Shown here: one piece after another, positions 45,001 to 52,590 of the stretch
Layout: each line of letters begins with the position of its first letter
Numbering within the stretch: position 1 is the first letter of the stretch
Assembly (NCBI GenBank): GCA_018266755.1
Contig: JAFDZW010000005.1
Span: forward strand, 248,001-312,000
From: Bacteroidota bacterium
GTDB taxonomy: Bacteria; Bacteroidota; Ignavibacteria; Palsa-1295
Direction: 5' to 3'
Length of the DNA stretch: 64,000 nucleotides
Notes under the pieces: generated by a model
What the model was told of the DNA's origin: nothing
Seen by the model: only the letters and a program-made list of their open reading frames with translations
The model's database searches: none
Translations under genes and position numbers: made by a program

Positions 45001-47882
45001 CGCAGGAAGGACTCGTTGAGCGAGATCAGATTCGGTTCTGCAAATGCGCCCGTTCGGCAGGATAGCGTAAGAAAGACTGGGTACATACCTTCATTGCGAA
45101 GCGTCCCAACCTCCGGCATCACTATATCGGTAATGAACGGCGCTCCGTGACCGAAGAAGTACATGAAGCCGATCCCGCGCTGAAATGCCGACTGAATCTC
45201 TTCGATATGATCCGCATCCAGACTATTTGAAAAATTTGTGCGGCGAATCATCGACGTTCGGGCATTCATCGGTGGAGCACTGATAAATGCATAGTTCGGA
45301 TCATGAATAGAGGCCCACGCATCGCCGAACAATCGTGAATTTTCAAGCGGGTCACTGCCACCAATGACAAAGAGCATGTTCCGATTCCAATCGGCAGGCG
45401 GACGTGTTTCATACTCGACGATCTTCCGAACCGCCGCCTCGGCTTCATCCGGTGTTTCTACCGAGATGCGGCCGATTACCATGTTCGAGACAACCGAGTC
45501 GGGAAACCCCGTTCCTTGTGCGGCAGTGAAATAGTAGTCGCTCGACGGTACGCCGAAGGTCGGAACGAAGTCCCGATGATTTGTCGTCGGCATTGATACC
45601 TTCGGATCCCAGGTTCCATCCCCCATCAGCGTCACAAACGACGGCGGCACGCCAGGATACTGTTGGTACGCGAATTGCAGATAGCGTTGCAACGCCTCGG
45701 GGACGTTCGAGCCAAAGCCGAACGCATCGAAAATAGCGTCAGTCGTAACGACTTTCGTGCGAAACCCGTCACTCGTCGCACGACGAAGCGCTAATGCATC
45801 GGATGCATGCTTGAAGCTTGGGTGTGTAATAATGATGTAATCTGCCCCTGAAGACGTATCGAGCAAGGACGCGATCACCCCAGTCCTGTCCTCTACTCTA
45901 TCCGGGGAGAGGAACGTCGACGACGTCGCCGCTGCAACGTGGAGCAACTGCGGCAACGAGGCAACATTGTAATGATAATCATTACCGCTCGACGACACCG
46001 GTGTGGAGCGAATTCTGCGATCAAGATCGAATAGGGTCGGGGCTCCATTACTGCTACTCAATTTAACAGAACGATCCCCCGAAGTCAGATCGCATATATA
46101 CGACCATTGACCTTTTGCTATGGCCGTGTCACTGGAAGGGGCAAGCGGAGATTGAAATGAAAGTTCGGTATAATCGAGGTACCAGGAATCCTGATTATTA
46201 TTCGGGAAGAGGATACTGACAACATTACTCCCGCCGTGTAGCAGCCCCATTGGCACACGGAGTTGCACGAGATCCTCATCAAAATCGGTGAATACGGCAT
46301 CGGAGATTTTCGTGCCATTGACCACGACGCGGCATGTGTGTGTATCCTGCTGCACAAGCTGTTTAGACATCCCGCGCACAAATACACGCAGATCGGCAAA
46401 CTGCCCAGCAGTATCGGATGCAAATGACGGGAGCACGAACGTGTCCAGAACAGAGGTATTGTTATTGCGCATGAACTGCCATACAAACCGCTCTCCGGGA
46501 ATCCAGTTGTATCGGTGCAACGTGGTCGATTGATCCGATACTTCATCGCCGCCGTAGTAGTTGAGATCTCGCTCGTGGTGCATCGTCACGATCCCGCGGT
46601 CGAGCGTTTGACCGGGCGAAACAATGGCCCCTTGCGTATAACGAAGCGGGGGCGTCTGAGAGCGATTGCTCGTGGTCAGAAAGTATGCATTCGAATCGGT
46701 CTCCCAACTATAGTACTCATTCGGGAAACCCGGATACCGCTCGCCATAAAATTCAATGGCTGTCAGCACTCCTGCGCTTGCGTCGACCCAGATCGGTACC
46801 TCTTTCCCGTGATTCATCAGTCGGATCGCATCCGGCTGCCAGTTTGCCACACTCTGATTGCCCGAGCGGGTAATCAATTCTTGTGCACTGATGCGATATA
46901 GCCCTGTTCGCGTGACGGTCAGCTTGATATACGGGGCGGACGGATCGATCCACGCCGACACAGTCGTGTCGAACGTCCCTCCATTTACAAGTGTACGCGG
47001 CGTATTCTTGGTCGGCAGTGAATGAAATGGGGCTGCAAAACTGGCCAGATCGTTTGCATTCGCAACCATCGCTCTATATGCCGCGTCAAACGCGGGATCA
47101 AGGCTCGTTGCCGTCGACGGTGCAACCGGCGCGTCGAGATCGAAACCTACTTGCACGGAAAATTTTGTTCGGGCGCGAACATCATCCCCCGCTACCTGTG
47201 CAAGCGGTATCGAGATGGTCACGAACCGAACTCGGCGGAAACGCGCCGTCCTCGAAATCGACACCGTGCGACCTAGCCCCGTTGTGGAATACACCGAAGC
47301 CGAATACACACGCGGTCCAATACTGTCGCGAATGTGGGTCGGCGCCGGTGCAAGCAGCGCGTGTTGCAGAAGTTGTTCATCGGTGGAGACGATCTGTGCT
47401 CGGAGGTTGCGTGCGCCAAGAGGGATGGCAAGCGTTACACCCACAGTCGGGATCTCGGGGGCACCGGGCCGTCGGATTGACGAAAGCAACGTCCCTCGAG
47501 GCATGGAAGTCGGCGATATCTTGGCCCACCGCAGCACGGAGAACGTTCGTCCGTCGGCCTGTTCAATCTTCTCGGTACATGGGGTCGTAAATGCACGGCC
47601 GAGTGAACCCAAGATTGTGATGGTGCCCTGCTTGCCGCTCAGGTTGGTTTTCAGTTCGATTGGGCTGGCACTGACCGATTGCCCCACGTGTCTGAGAGGT
47701 GGTGCCGGACGAGCAATGAATCTGGAACGGGGTACCGGATGCTCCCGGTGGCTCTCAACAGGACGTCGAACGAGTCTTGCATTCTTCTGAGCGAATGCAA
47801 CTCCCCCAAGCAGTACATAACCGAGCAGTACCGCGAGAACTGACAACAAAATAGGACGGGGTACGCGACCTCTGACGATCAT
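42057..47882 (-). CDS. porU: T9SS cell-surface protease PorU, enlarged form
   Basis: 1941 aa from the ATG at 47882; a TTG 27 bases upstream is less likely because MIVRGRVPRPILLSVLAVLL starts the signal. A gingipain-type C25 peptidase domain covers roughly 690-1060, with catalytic His912 in FFGHGAP and Cys942 in LTLSCRTGAF. An N-terminal beta-rich region precedes it, and several CARDB/Ig-like segments follow (~1100-1850). The end is a FlgD/T9SS-type C-domain (MNYPNPFKDKTWFTYRL, GNGTYLYKLIL). PorU removes cargo sorting domains and attaches the cargo to A-LPS. Typical PorU is near 1100-1300 aa, so this protein carries a large insertion of Ig repeats. porD follows upstream in transcription order (47939-48850). 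Confidence 0.88.
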   Translation of the reverse strand: MIVRGRVPRPILLSVLAVLLGYVLLGGVAFAQKNARLVRRPVESHREHPVPRSRFIARPAPPLRHVGQSVSASPIELKTNLSGKQGTITILGSLGRAFTTPCTEKIEQADGRTFSVLRWAKISPTSMPRGTLLSSIRRPGAPEIPTVGVTLAIPLGARNLRAQIVSTDEQLLQHALLAPAPTHIRDSIGPRVYSASVYSTTGLGRTVSISRTARFRRVRFVTISIPLAQVAGDDVRARTKFSVQVGFDLDAPVAPSTATSLDPAFDAAYRAMVANANDLASFAAPFHSLPTKNTPRTLVNGGTFDTTVSAWIDPSAPYIKLTVTRTGLYRISAQELITRSGNQSVANWQPDAIRLMNHGKEVPIWVDASAGVLTAIEFYGERYPGFPNEYYSWETDSNAYFLTTSNRSQTPPLRYTQGAIVSPGQTLDRGIVTMHHERDLNYYGGDEVSDQSTTLHRYNWIPGERFVWQFMRNNNTSVLDTFVLPSFASDTAGQFADLRVFVRGMSKQLVQQDTHTCRVVVNGTKISDAVFTDFDEDLVQLRVPMGLLHGGSNVVSILFPNNNQDSWYLDYTELSFQSPLAPSSDTAIAKGQWSYICDLTSGDRSVKLSSSNGAPTLFDLDRRIRSTPVSSSGNDYHYNVASLPQLLHVAAATSSTFLSPDRVEDRTGVIASLLDTSSGADYIIITHPSFKHASDALALRRATSDGFRTKVVTTDAIFDAFGFGSNVPEALQRYLQFAYQQYPGVPPSFVTLMGDGTWDPKVSMPTTNHRDFVPTFGVPSSDYYFTAAQGTGFPDSVVSNMVIGRISVETPDEAEAAVRKIVEYETRPPADWNRNMLFVIGGSDPLENSRLFGDAWASIHDPNYAFISAPPMNARTSMIRRTNFSNSLDADHIEEIQSAFQRGIGFMYFFGHGAPFITDIVMPEVGTLRNEGMYPVFLTLSCRTGAFAEPNLISLNESFLRSASSGVIMTFGTTGFGEVDYDFYMSNRIFQLMKEDTIIGRLPRSGAHVINFPTICTISKIIQSVYSANLGLQYGQDNSLFEYTVLGDAALGFSFRPQPEFHIEASDVSLKSSNGTVRSTYSIFDSTVSITATLHNYGYSATTPVIVSITDVVNGNSSTIRDTIGVFDTTVTLTEVLTLDTSSIGLHSLHIYIDSLNQFPETNELDNEAIVSFSVSGGYTQIVFPPEGAKNFCDIRLDSLRVSITVPSPQALTGFDVQADTTVAFTNPRTLFEVTTDSETYYSRMIATADLPNPSSGVIWWRTIAHPKNKPDEPSPASSFSIRLTQERSSLSYTTPDQLARTVVTGLVVDQANGALLLPNNEEVRYDIEARGLQDTNVNLLPSGHVYLNDTTLLYKTRRVADGGFFNGVMLLVLSNDGQSLQSVFEFENAHNDSVGYGQMLADSFSTIIAGLPNATKAIVLTNLQPFIVGFTTNPKVTAALQQLGSAGGMVTLPYFGSYALIGEKGLDSGKAREQIAVAGKDGVHLLDTVRITRKQGRALFPATSAASAYGTLRWSTSNVTPNSAVRLLVLGSRKHTGQVDTVRVLDGLIANSADLSTIDPRTYDQIQIALTIERDSITLSSPAFTSLDLQYDLAPEFFLDPMLLSLTPTSIMEGLSAQIRYSCSNLLCVDGSNIPVVLVRSFGGKNDTLARHNIDHLSGHASTTFVDSITTYGLLGDVVYTAIVNPGMAVNEESDLNNAASATLHVLRDSLKPTIDVLFDDHHINSRDNVASKVRINARLFDANPVRVSDSSAIGMMLIQIDPPATTPWIFKGGKLTEGFSTSFATLPTGGIQATLLTSRDSGLAPGTYDLSAWAIDASGNKTDTVDFEFVVAGKNSLQQVMNYPNPFKDKTWFTYRLTASGTSEVKVVIYTIAGRKIRTLTQGTSNQRVGINAIEWDGRDENGNEVGNGTYLYKLILDGTNEDGTAAHQAVLERTVRSR

Positions 47883-47938
47883 GAACGATACAACCTCAAT
47901 CCGGGACAATTCGTTAGACTAGGGAAAGATTACTGCCC

Positions 47939-48850
47939 TTAGTTGAGTTTGCTATACGCGTCCTCGTAAAAATTCGCGTGACCCGGATCGAGATACTTGA
48001 GCTTCCGGAAATACACATCCGCATTGTCTTTGAACCACCGGCCAAAATCAGCCAGCTCCGTGTATTTGGAATTAAACATCGTCTTGAAAAAGACACTTCT
48101 GTCGAGGTCCGAACTACTGCGTTTGATTTCGATGAGTGTATCGATTATCCCTGCGTACGCATTCCGGGCTCCGTCTTCATCGGACATCATCCGGTCGAGA
48201 ACGTTTACATGATAGCTCTGCCAAAGATCTCGGATGACCCTCGTTCCGGGCGAAGCAAGGTCTTCGACATACCCGACACGGGAAAATGCACCGCTGGAGG
48301 TAACCAGTCTGTCCCATCCCGCCCCGCTTGCGGCATTGGCAACGAGCGCAGCCTCCTGCGCATGCTGAAATGCCACCGAGCCGAGTTCGGGGGTGTAGGA
48401 ATCCTGATCGAGTCCGATGATAATTTGCGCGTAATAATCAAGGACACTCTCAAGATCTCGGTAATTGCCCGAATGTTGCAGTGCCATTCCACGCGTATAG
48501 TCGAAGGTTACATTGTCATCGAGGAAACGGGCCATCGTCGCAAGCTGTGTCGTGCCCGCGATCGGGCGGACGCTCTGGACAAAGAGTTGGACATTATAGG
48601 AAGAGCCGTTTGAACCCTTGATATTGAATGTCATGGTACACTGAATTTTCTGACCCGAAAAGTTTGTTGTCCACGCGTACGTGTTGAGATATGCTTCGAC
48701 ATCCGTGGCGAAACCATCCCACACGATACGCTCTTCGGTGCTCAGCGCTTGTGTATTGACGTTGACCTTGCAATTGAGTTCTTGCGAGTATGCTGCACCT
48801 GTCATGGCGAGCAGTACGACGAACAGAACGAGATGACGAAGAGTATTCAT
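47939..48850 (-). CDS. porD: DUF4835 family protein, T9SS-associated (PorD type)
   Basis: 303 aa from the ATG at 48850; eight more upstream codons are not signal-like. Signal peptide MNTLRHLVLFVVLLAMTGAAYS, then QELNCKVNVNTQALS and FNIKGSNGSSYNVQLFVQSVRPI, FLDDNVTFDYTRGM, LDYYAQIIIGLDQDSY. This set is characteristic of the Bacteroidetes DUF4835 proteins, which NCBI lists under the T9SS name PorD. It is a periplasmic or outer-membrane-associated protein whose exact job is unclear. Its stop is 56 bp from the porU start, so the pair is probably one operon. Confidence 0.82.
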   Translation of the reverse strand: MNTLRHLVLFVVLLAMTGAAYSQELNCKVNVNTQALSTEERIVWDGFATDVEAYLNTYAWTTNFSGQKIQCTMTFNIKGSNGSSYNVQLFVQSVRPIAGTTQLATMARFLDDNVTFDYTRGMALQHSGNYRDLESVLDYYAQIIIGLDQDSYTPELGSVAFQHAQEAALVANAASGAGWDRLVTSSGAFSRVGYVEDLASPGTRVIRDLWQSYHVNVLDRMMSDEDGARNAYAGIIDTLIEIKRSSSDLDRSVFFKTMFNSKYTELADFGRWFKDNADVYFRKLKYLDPGHANFYEDAYSKLN

Positions 48851-48913
48851 GCGACTATGTGCAATGATTGGCATTGATGCCTCTGGGTACGTAGTACAAA
48901 ATCAAAAGATTCT

Positions 48914-49762
48914 ATGGCTTGGTTCGCTCGATCCAAGGAAAATATCGATAGTACGGCAAAACCCACGACCGATACCCTGCCAGATGGGATGTGGGTCAAA
49001 TGTGCCGATTGTAAAGAGATCTTATATAAGAAGCAGCTCGAGGACAATCTGTTCACCTGCCCGAAGTGCGGCAAACACTTCCGGATTGGCAGTGACGAGT
49101 ATTTTCAGATCCTCCTCGACGACGGTGTCTACACCGAACATGCTGCGAATCTCGCGCCTGGCGATCCGTTACACTTCGTCGATACGAAACCGTACCCCGC
49201 CCGCGTAACCGATGCGCGCAAAAAGACCGGCCTCAACGAGGCGATGCGTATCGTCGTCGGTACGATGGATTCGATTCCGGTCGTCCTCGGCTCGATGGAC
49301 TTTGACTTTGTCGGCGGATCGATGGGATCGGTCGTCGGCGAGAAGTTTGCCCGCGGAGTGGATCTGGCGATCGCAAATCGCTCGCCCTACATCGTGATCG
49401 CAAGCTCCGGCGGCGCCAGAATGCAGGAAGCAGCAATCTCGCTCATGCAAATGGCGAAAACGAGCGCCAAGCTTGCCGAACTTGCGGAAGCGAGGTTGCC
49501 GTATTTCTCAATCTTGACCGACCCAACCACGGGAGGTGTTACTGCAAGCTTCGCAATGCTTGGCGATGTGAACATCGCCGAGCCGAAGTCACTTGTCGCC
49601 TTTGCCGGGCCGCGTGTTGTCGAACAGACGATCCGCAAGAAATTACCGCCGGGTTTTCAACGTGCCGAGTTCGTTCTCGAACACGGATTCGCCGATCTGG
49701 TCGTCGATCGGAAAGAAATGAAGCAGACCGTCGTCACGTTGTTGCGACAACTCCTCCCCTAA
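48914..49762 (+). CDS. accD: Acetyl-CoA carboxylase carboxyltransferase subunit beta
   Basis: 282 aa. N-terminal C4 zinc ribbon (CADC near residue 33, then CPKC near 52) and a crotonase-fold domain: SMDFDFVGGSMGSVVGEKFARG, IVIASSGGARMQEAAISLMQMAK, LTDPTTGGVTASFAMLGDV, FAGPRVVEQTI. With AccA it transfers CO2 from biotin to acetyl-CoA, the first step of fatty acid synthesis. Divergent from porD with 63 bp between starts; arginase follows 10 bp later. Confidence 0.97.
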   Translation: MAWFARSKENIDSTAKPTTDTLPDGMWVKCADCKEILYKKQLEDNLFTCPKCGKHFRIGSDEYFQILLDDGVYTEHAANLAPGDPLHFVDTKPYPARVTDARKKTGLNEAMRIVVGTMDSIPVVLGSMDFDFVGGSMGSVVGEKFARGVDLAIANRSPYIVIASSGGARMQEAAISLMQMAKTSAKLAELAEARLPYFSILTDPTTGGVTASFAMLGDVNIAEPKSLVAFAGPRVVEQTIRKKLPPGFQRAEFVLEHGFADLVVDRKEMKQTVVTLLRQLLP

Positions 49763-49772
49763 CCGAACCCGT

Positions 49773-50720
49773 ATGAGTCCGGAGACAAAAGACAAACGAC
49801 AAGCGGCACAGGAGTGGCGCGTTCGACTCATCGGGTTTCCGATGGATCTCGGTGCAGATCGCCGTGGTGTCGATATGGGGCCGTCCGCACTGCGCATCGC
49901 TGGCGTATCGGAGAAACTCACTGCGCTTGGATACACTGTCCTCGATAGTGGCGACATCGATATCAATCCGCCGGAGATATATCGCATCGAAAATCCGAAG
50001 CTCAAGTACCTCCCGCAAATTGCGAATGCGTGTGAAGCATTGGCGTCGGAAGTAGAATCGGCACTCGACCATGACGAATTTCCGATGGTACTCGGTGGCG
50101 ATCACTCGATGGCAATCGGTACGATTTCCGGTATTGCTGCGCATTGCCACAAGACGAAGAAACGTCTGGGTGTAATCTGGATCGATGCTCATGCGGATAT
50201 GAACACCGTCGAGACAACGCCGAGCGGTAACATTCACGGCATGCCACTGGCTGTGTCTCTGGGCATTGGCGCACCCGAACTTATAAACGTTGGTGGCGAA
50301 TTTGTCAAACTCGCACCGCATCAACTTGGCATCATCGGGCTCCGCTCGATCGACGAGGGCGAGCGCAAACTGATTAAAAAGCTCAAGATCGATGCGTATA
50401 CGATGACCGATCTCGACAAGCAAGGTGTACACCGGATCATCGCGAAAATGCTCAATGCTATGCGTGCGAAGGTGGATCACCTACATGTCAGTTTTGACCT
50501 CGACTCCGTCGATCCGACGGTTGCCGGCGGGGTCGGTACACCGGTACCTGGCGGTCTAACCTATCGTGAAGCCCATCTGATCATGGAGTCGATTGCAGAT
50601 ACGGGGTATATGTCGTCCTTCGAGATTGCTGAGGTCAATCCGATTCTGGACAATCGCAATGCGAGCGCTGAGTTCGCTGCCGAGCTCATCGCCAGCAGTA
50701 TGGGCAAACGAATACTCTAA
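49773..50720 (+). CDS. rocF: Arginase / ureohydrolase family
   Basis: 315 aa. Mn-binding motifs are all present: GGDHSMAIGT, WIDAHADMNTVETTPSGNIHG, SFDLDSVDPTVAGGVGTP. RLIGFPMDLGADRRGVDMGPSALR at the start and EIAEVNPILD near the end fit arginase proper better than agmatinase. It converts arginine to ornithine and urea. Co-directional with accD (10 bp gap) and ended by a strong terminator. No urease or ornithine genes are in the window, so the pathway role is open. Confidence 0.92.
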   Translation: MSPETKDKRQAAQEWRVRLIGFPMDLGADRRGVDMGPSALRIAGVSEKLTALGYTVLDSGDIDINPPEIYRIENPKLKYLPQIANACEALASEVESALDHDEFPMVLGGDHSMAIGTISGIAAHCHKTKKRLGVIWIDAHADMNTVETTPSGNIHGMPLAVSLGIGAPELINVGGEFVKLAPHQLGIIGLRSIDEGERKLIKKLKIDAYTMTDLDKQGVHRIIAKMLNAMRAKVDHLHVSFDLDSVDPTVAGGVGTPVPGGLTYREAHLIMESIADTGYMSSFEIAEVNPILDNRNASAEFAAELIASSMGKRIL

Positions 50721-50742
50721 ACTCAGTTCACACTCTTATATG

Positions 50743-50768
50743 AAAACGGCCCGCACTGCGGGCCGTTT
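50743..50768. terminator. Bidirectional terminator between rocF and the OmpA-family gene
   Basis: Stem AAAACGGCCCGC/GCGGGCCGTTTT with a 2-base loop and a T-run, between convergent genes. Confidence 0.9.
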
Positions 50769-50787
50769 TTCGCTTCAACGTTCATTT

Positions 50788-52398
50788 CTACGAGGCTTTC
50801 TTAACCACGAACTCGACGCGGCGATTGGAAGCTCGCCCCTCGTCAGTATCGTTCGGAGCGATCGGATTTTCCGCCCCATAGCCTTTTGCAATAATCCGCC
50901 CCGGCTCGATTCCATGGTCGATGAGATATTTCCGGACGGCGTTCGCGCGTCGAAGCGATAGATCTCGATTCACCGCATCGCTACCAACATTATCAGTGTA
51001 ACCGGCGATCTCAACGCGCATCTTTGGGTTTGCCTTCATTATCCCGACTGCACGATCGAGCTCCGGCACCGACTCACCGCGAAGATCGTCCTTGCCGAAA
51101 TCAAAGAACACCAGCAACCGAACATGGCCATGAGTGGATGACTGCAGTTTGATATCGTGGTCTCCATCGAGAATACGACCTTGGTCATCCACCTCATAAT
51201 ATGCAGAGCCGAATAAGTACTTGTCGGCATCTGCCGTGACCGAGTACTTCCCTGGCCCGTCAACATCGACACTATACTTTCCGTCGGGGTCGGTCTTGGT
51301 CTTCTTGACAACTTTATTCTTCCCCAAATCAACCACGGTGACATTCGCCTTTACCGGATCGCCTGATTCGGCATCGGTCACCCGGCCGGATAACGTCGTC
51401 TTTTTTGTCTCGTGCGGGACAGCCGACTGGGTTTCGGACGGTGTAGATGTTTGCTGAGTCGCCCCGTCCTGCGGCTCGTATTGTGCCTGTTCTTCACGCG
51501 AGAGTGCACCAAACGGGATCTTCACGCCAATCGATGCCGATGCGTACCACAAACTTGGTGGTGTTGCGCTGGCGTAGGAAGGGTTGAAGGAGTTGTTCGA
51601 CGGGTATCCTGCTTTATACGCATCGACCTGATTGCTTGCAAGTACATTCGAAAGTGGAATTCCAATTGCAATTTCCGGCGTAAGTACCACGTTGCTTCCC
51701 CCAAGCCGAATGAACGTTCCAACTCCGATCTTGAGGTGAAGTTGAGAACTATTGAAATATCCGCTCGTCGATTGTTCAGGGATCGACAATGAAGTTTGTC
51801 CCGTTAATCCGCCGCTGGGCAGGGTCAGAAACTGACACCCGTTTGTCGAACTCACGATGGATTCTCCTCCTGAAAACTTGTTAGAGGACAACGAACTGTA
51901 CTCCAGTCCAACTGTCCCGTAAAAGCTTTCGGGGACGAACTGAATCCGTAGTCCGAGGTCACCCCCGAGGTAAGACAACGTCATGGAATAGTTACTTTCA
52001 AACGTTGCCGTCCCGGCAGATCCCCCGCTAACGTCGGAGCACGACGCTGTCTGCTGTTCCGTGGACGACGTATGATTCTGACGATAGAAGAACTTAGCCT
52101 GGATTGCAAGTAGATCCGAAAGTGCAAAATCGCCCGTGAGTGCAACATGGAAGCCGAGTCCGCTCCCGAGACTGTTGAAAGCAAGCGGAGCGATGACTGG
52201 GTTCGTTGGATCGTCGGAATATGGGTATGTATATGCCCAGAAGAAATTAGTACCTCCGGAGAGCCACGAGTCATTGAGTCCTATTTCCGCACCAATGTAG
52301 TGCCGAGAACTAATCAGCGACGGATCGCGCTGCGCGAAACTAATACTCGAAGCAATAGCAAGTAATACAAGCGCAAGGAATGGTCTGAGTAACTTCAT
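50788..52398 (-). CDS. OmpA-family outer-membrane protein with carboxypeptidase-regulatory domain
   Basis: 536 aa from the ATG at 52398; the frame is open 35 codons upstream without signal character. Signal peptide MKLLRPFLALVLLAIASSISFA. Residues ~25-310 are a beta-barrel of the PorV/outer-membrane type (SSRHYIGAEIGLNDSW, GFHVALTGDFALSDLLAIQAK). Residues ~345-435 form a carboxypeptidase-regulatory-like domain (LSGRVTDAESGDPVKANVTVVDLGKN). The C-terminal OmpA domain (~440-536) has LLVFFDFGKDDLRGESVPELDRA and the peptidoglycan-binding block VEIAGYTDNVGSDAVNRDLSLRRANAVRKYL. It likely anchors the outer membrane to peptidoglycan. Confidence 0.9.
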   Translation of the reverse strand: MKLLRPFLALVLLAIASSISFAQRDPSLISSRHYIGAEIGLNDSWLSGGTNFFWAYTYPYSDDPTNPVIAPLAFNSLGSGLGFHVALTGDFALSDLLAIQAKFFYRQNHTSSTEQQTASCSDVSGGSAGTATFESNYSMTLSYLGGDLGLRIQFVPESFYGTVGLEYSSLSSNKFSGGESIVSSTNGCQFLTLPSGGLTGQTSLSIPEQSTSGYFNSSQLHLKIGVGTFIRLGGSNVVLTPEIAIGIPLSNVLASNQVDAYKAGYPSNNSFNPSYASATPPSLWYASASIGVKIPFGALSREEQAQYEPQDGATQQTSTPSETQSAVPHETKKTTLSGRVTDAESGDPVKANVTVVDLGKNKVVKKTKTDPDGKYSVDVDGPGKYSVTADADKYLFGSAYYEVDDQGRILDGDHDIKLQSSTHGHVRLLVFFDFGKDDLRGESVPELDRAVGIMKANPKMRVEIAGYTDNVGSDAVNRDLSLRRANAVRKYLIDHGIEPGRIIAKGYGAENPIAPNDTDEGRASNRRVEFVVKKAS

Positions 52399-52509
52399 GG
52401 TGAAGGATATTGAATGTATACGCACAAAGATACTACTGCCGAAGATGAGCGAGGCAATTTCGAGCGGAACCCCGAAGGACAAAAATGTGTATTTATGCCG
52501 CACTTAGCT

Positions 52510-52584
52510 GGCGCGTTCGTCTAGCGGCTAGGACACGGCCCTCTCAAGGCCGCGACACGGGTTCGATTCCCGTACGCGCTACCA
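52510..52584 (+). tRNA. tRNA-Glu (anticodon CUC), integration target
   Basis: Acceptor GGCGCGT/ACGCGCT (first pair G-U), discriminator A, CCA encoded at 52582-52584. Anticodon stem CGGCC/GGCCG with loop CTCTCAA gives CTC. T-loop GGTTCGATTCC. The serine recombinase ORF on the other strand ends inside this gene, at the anticodon loop, making it the likely attachment site of the element that follows. Confidence 0.95.
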
Positions 52585-52590
52585 GATGAG
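52544..52590. other. Probable left attachment junction (tRNA-Glu 3' half)
   Basis: The 3' half of tRNA-Glu directly joins the recombinase coding sequence, and the composition changes here. A direct repeat of this segment would be expected at the other end of the element, outside the window. Exact core not determinable. Confidence 0.5.
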
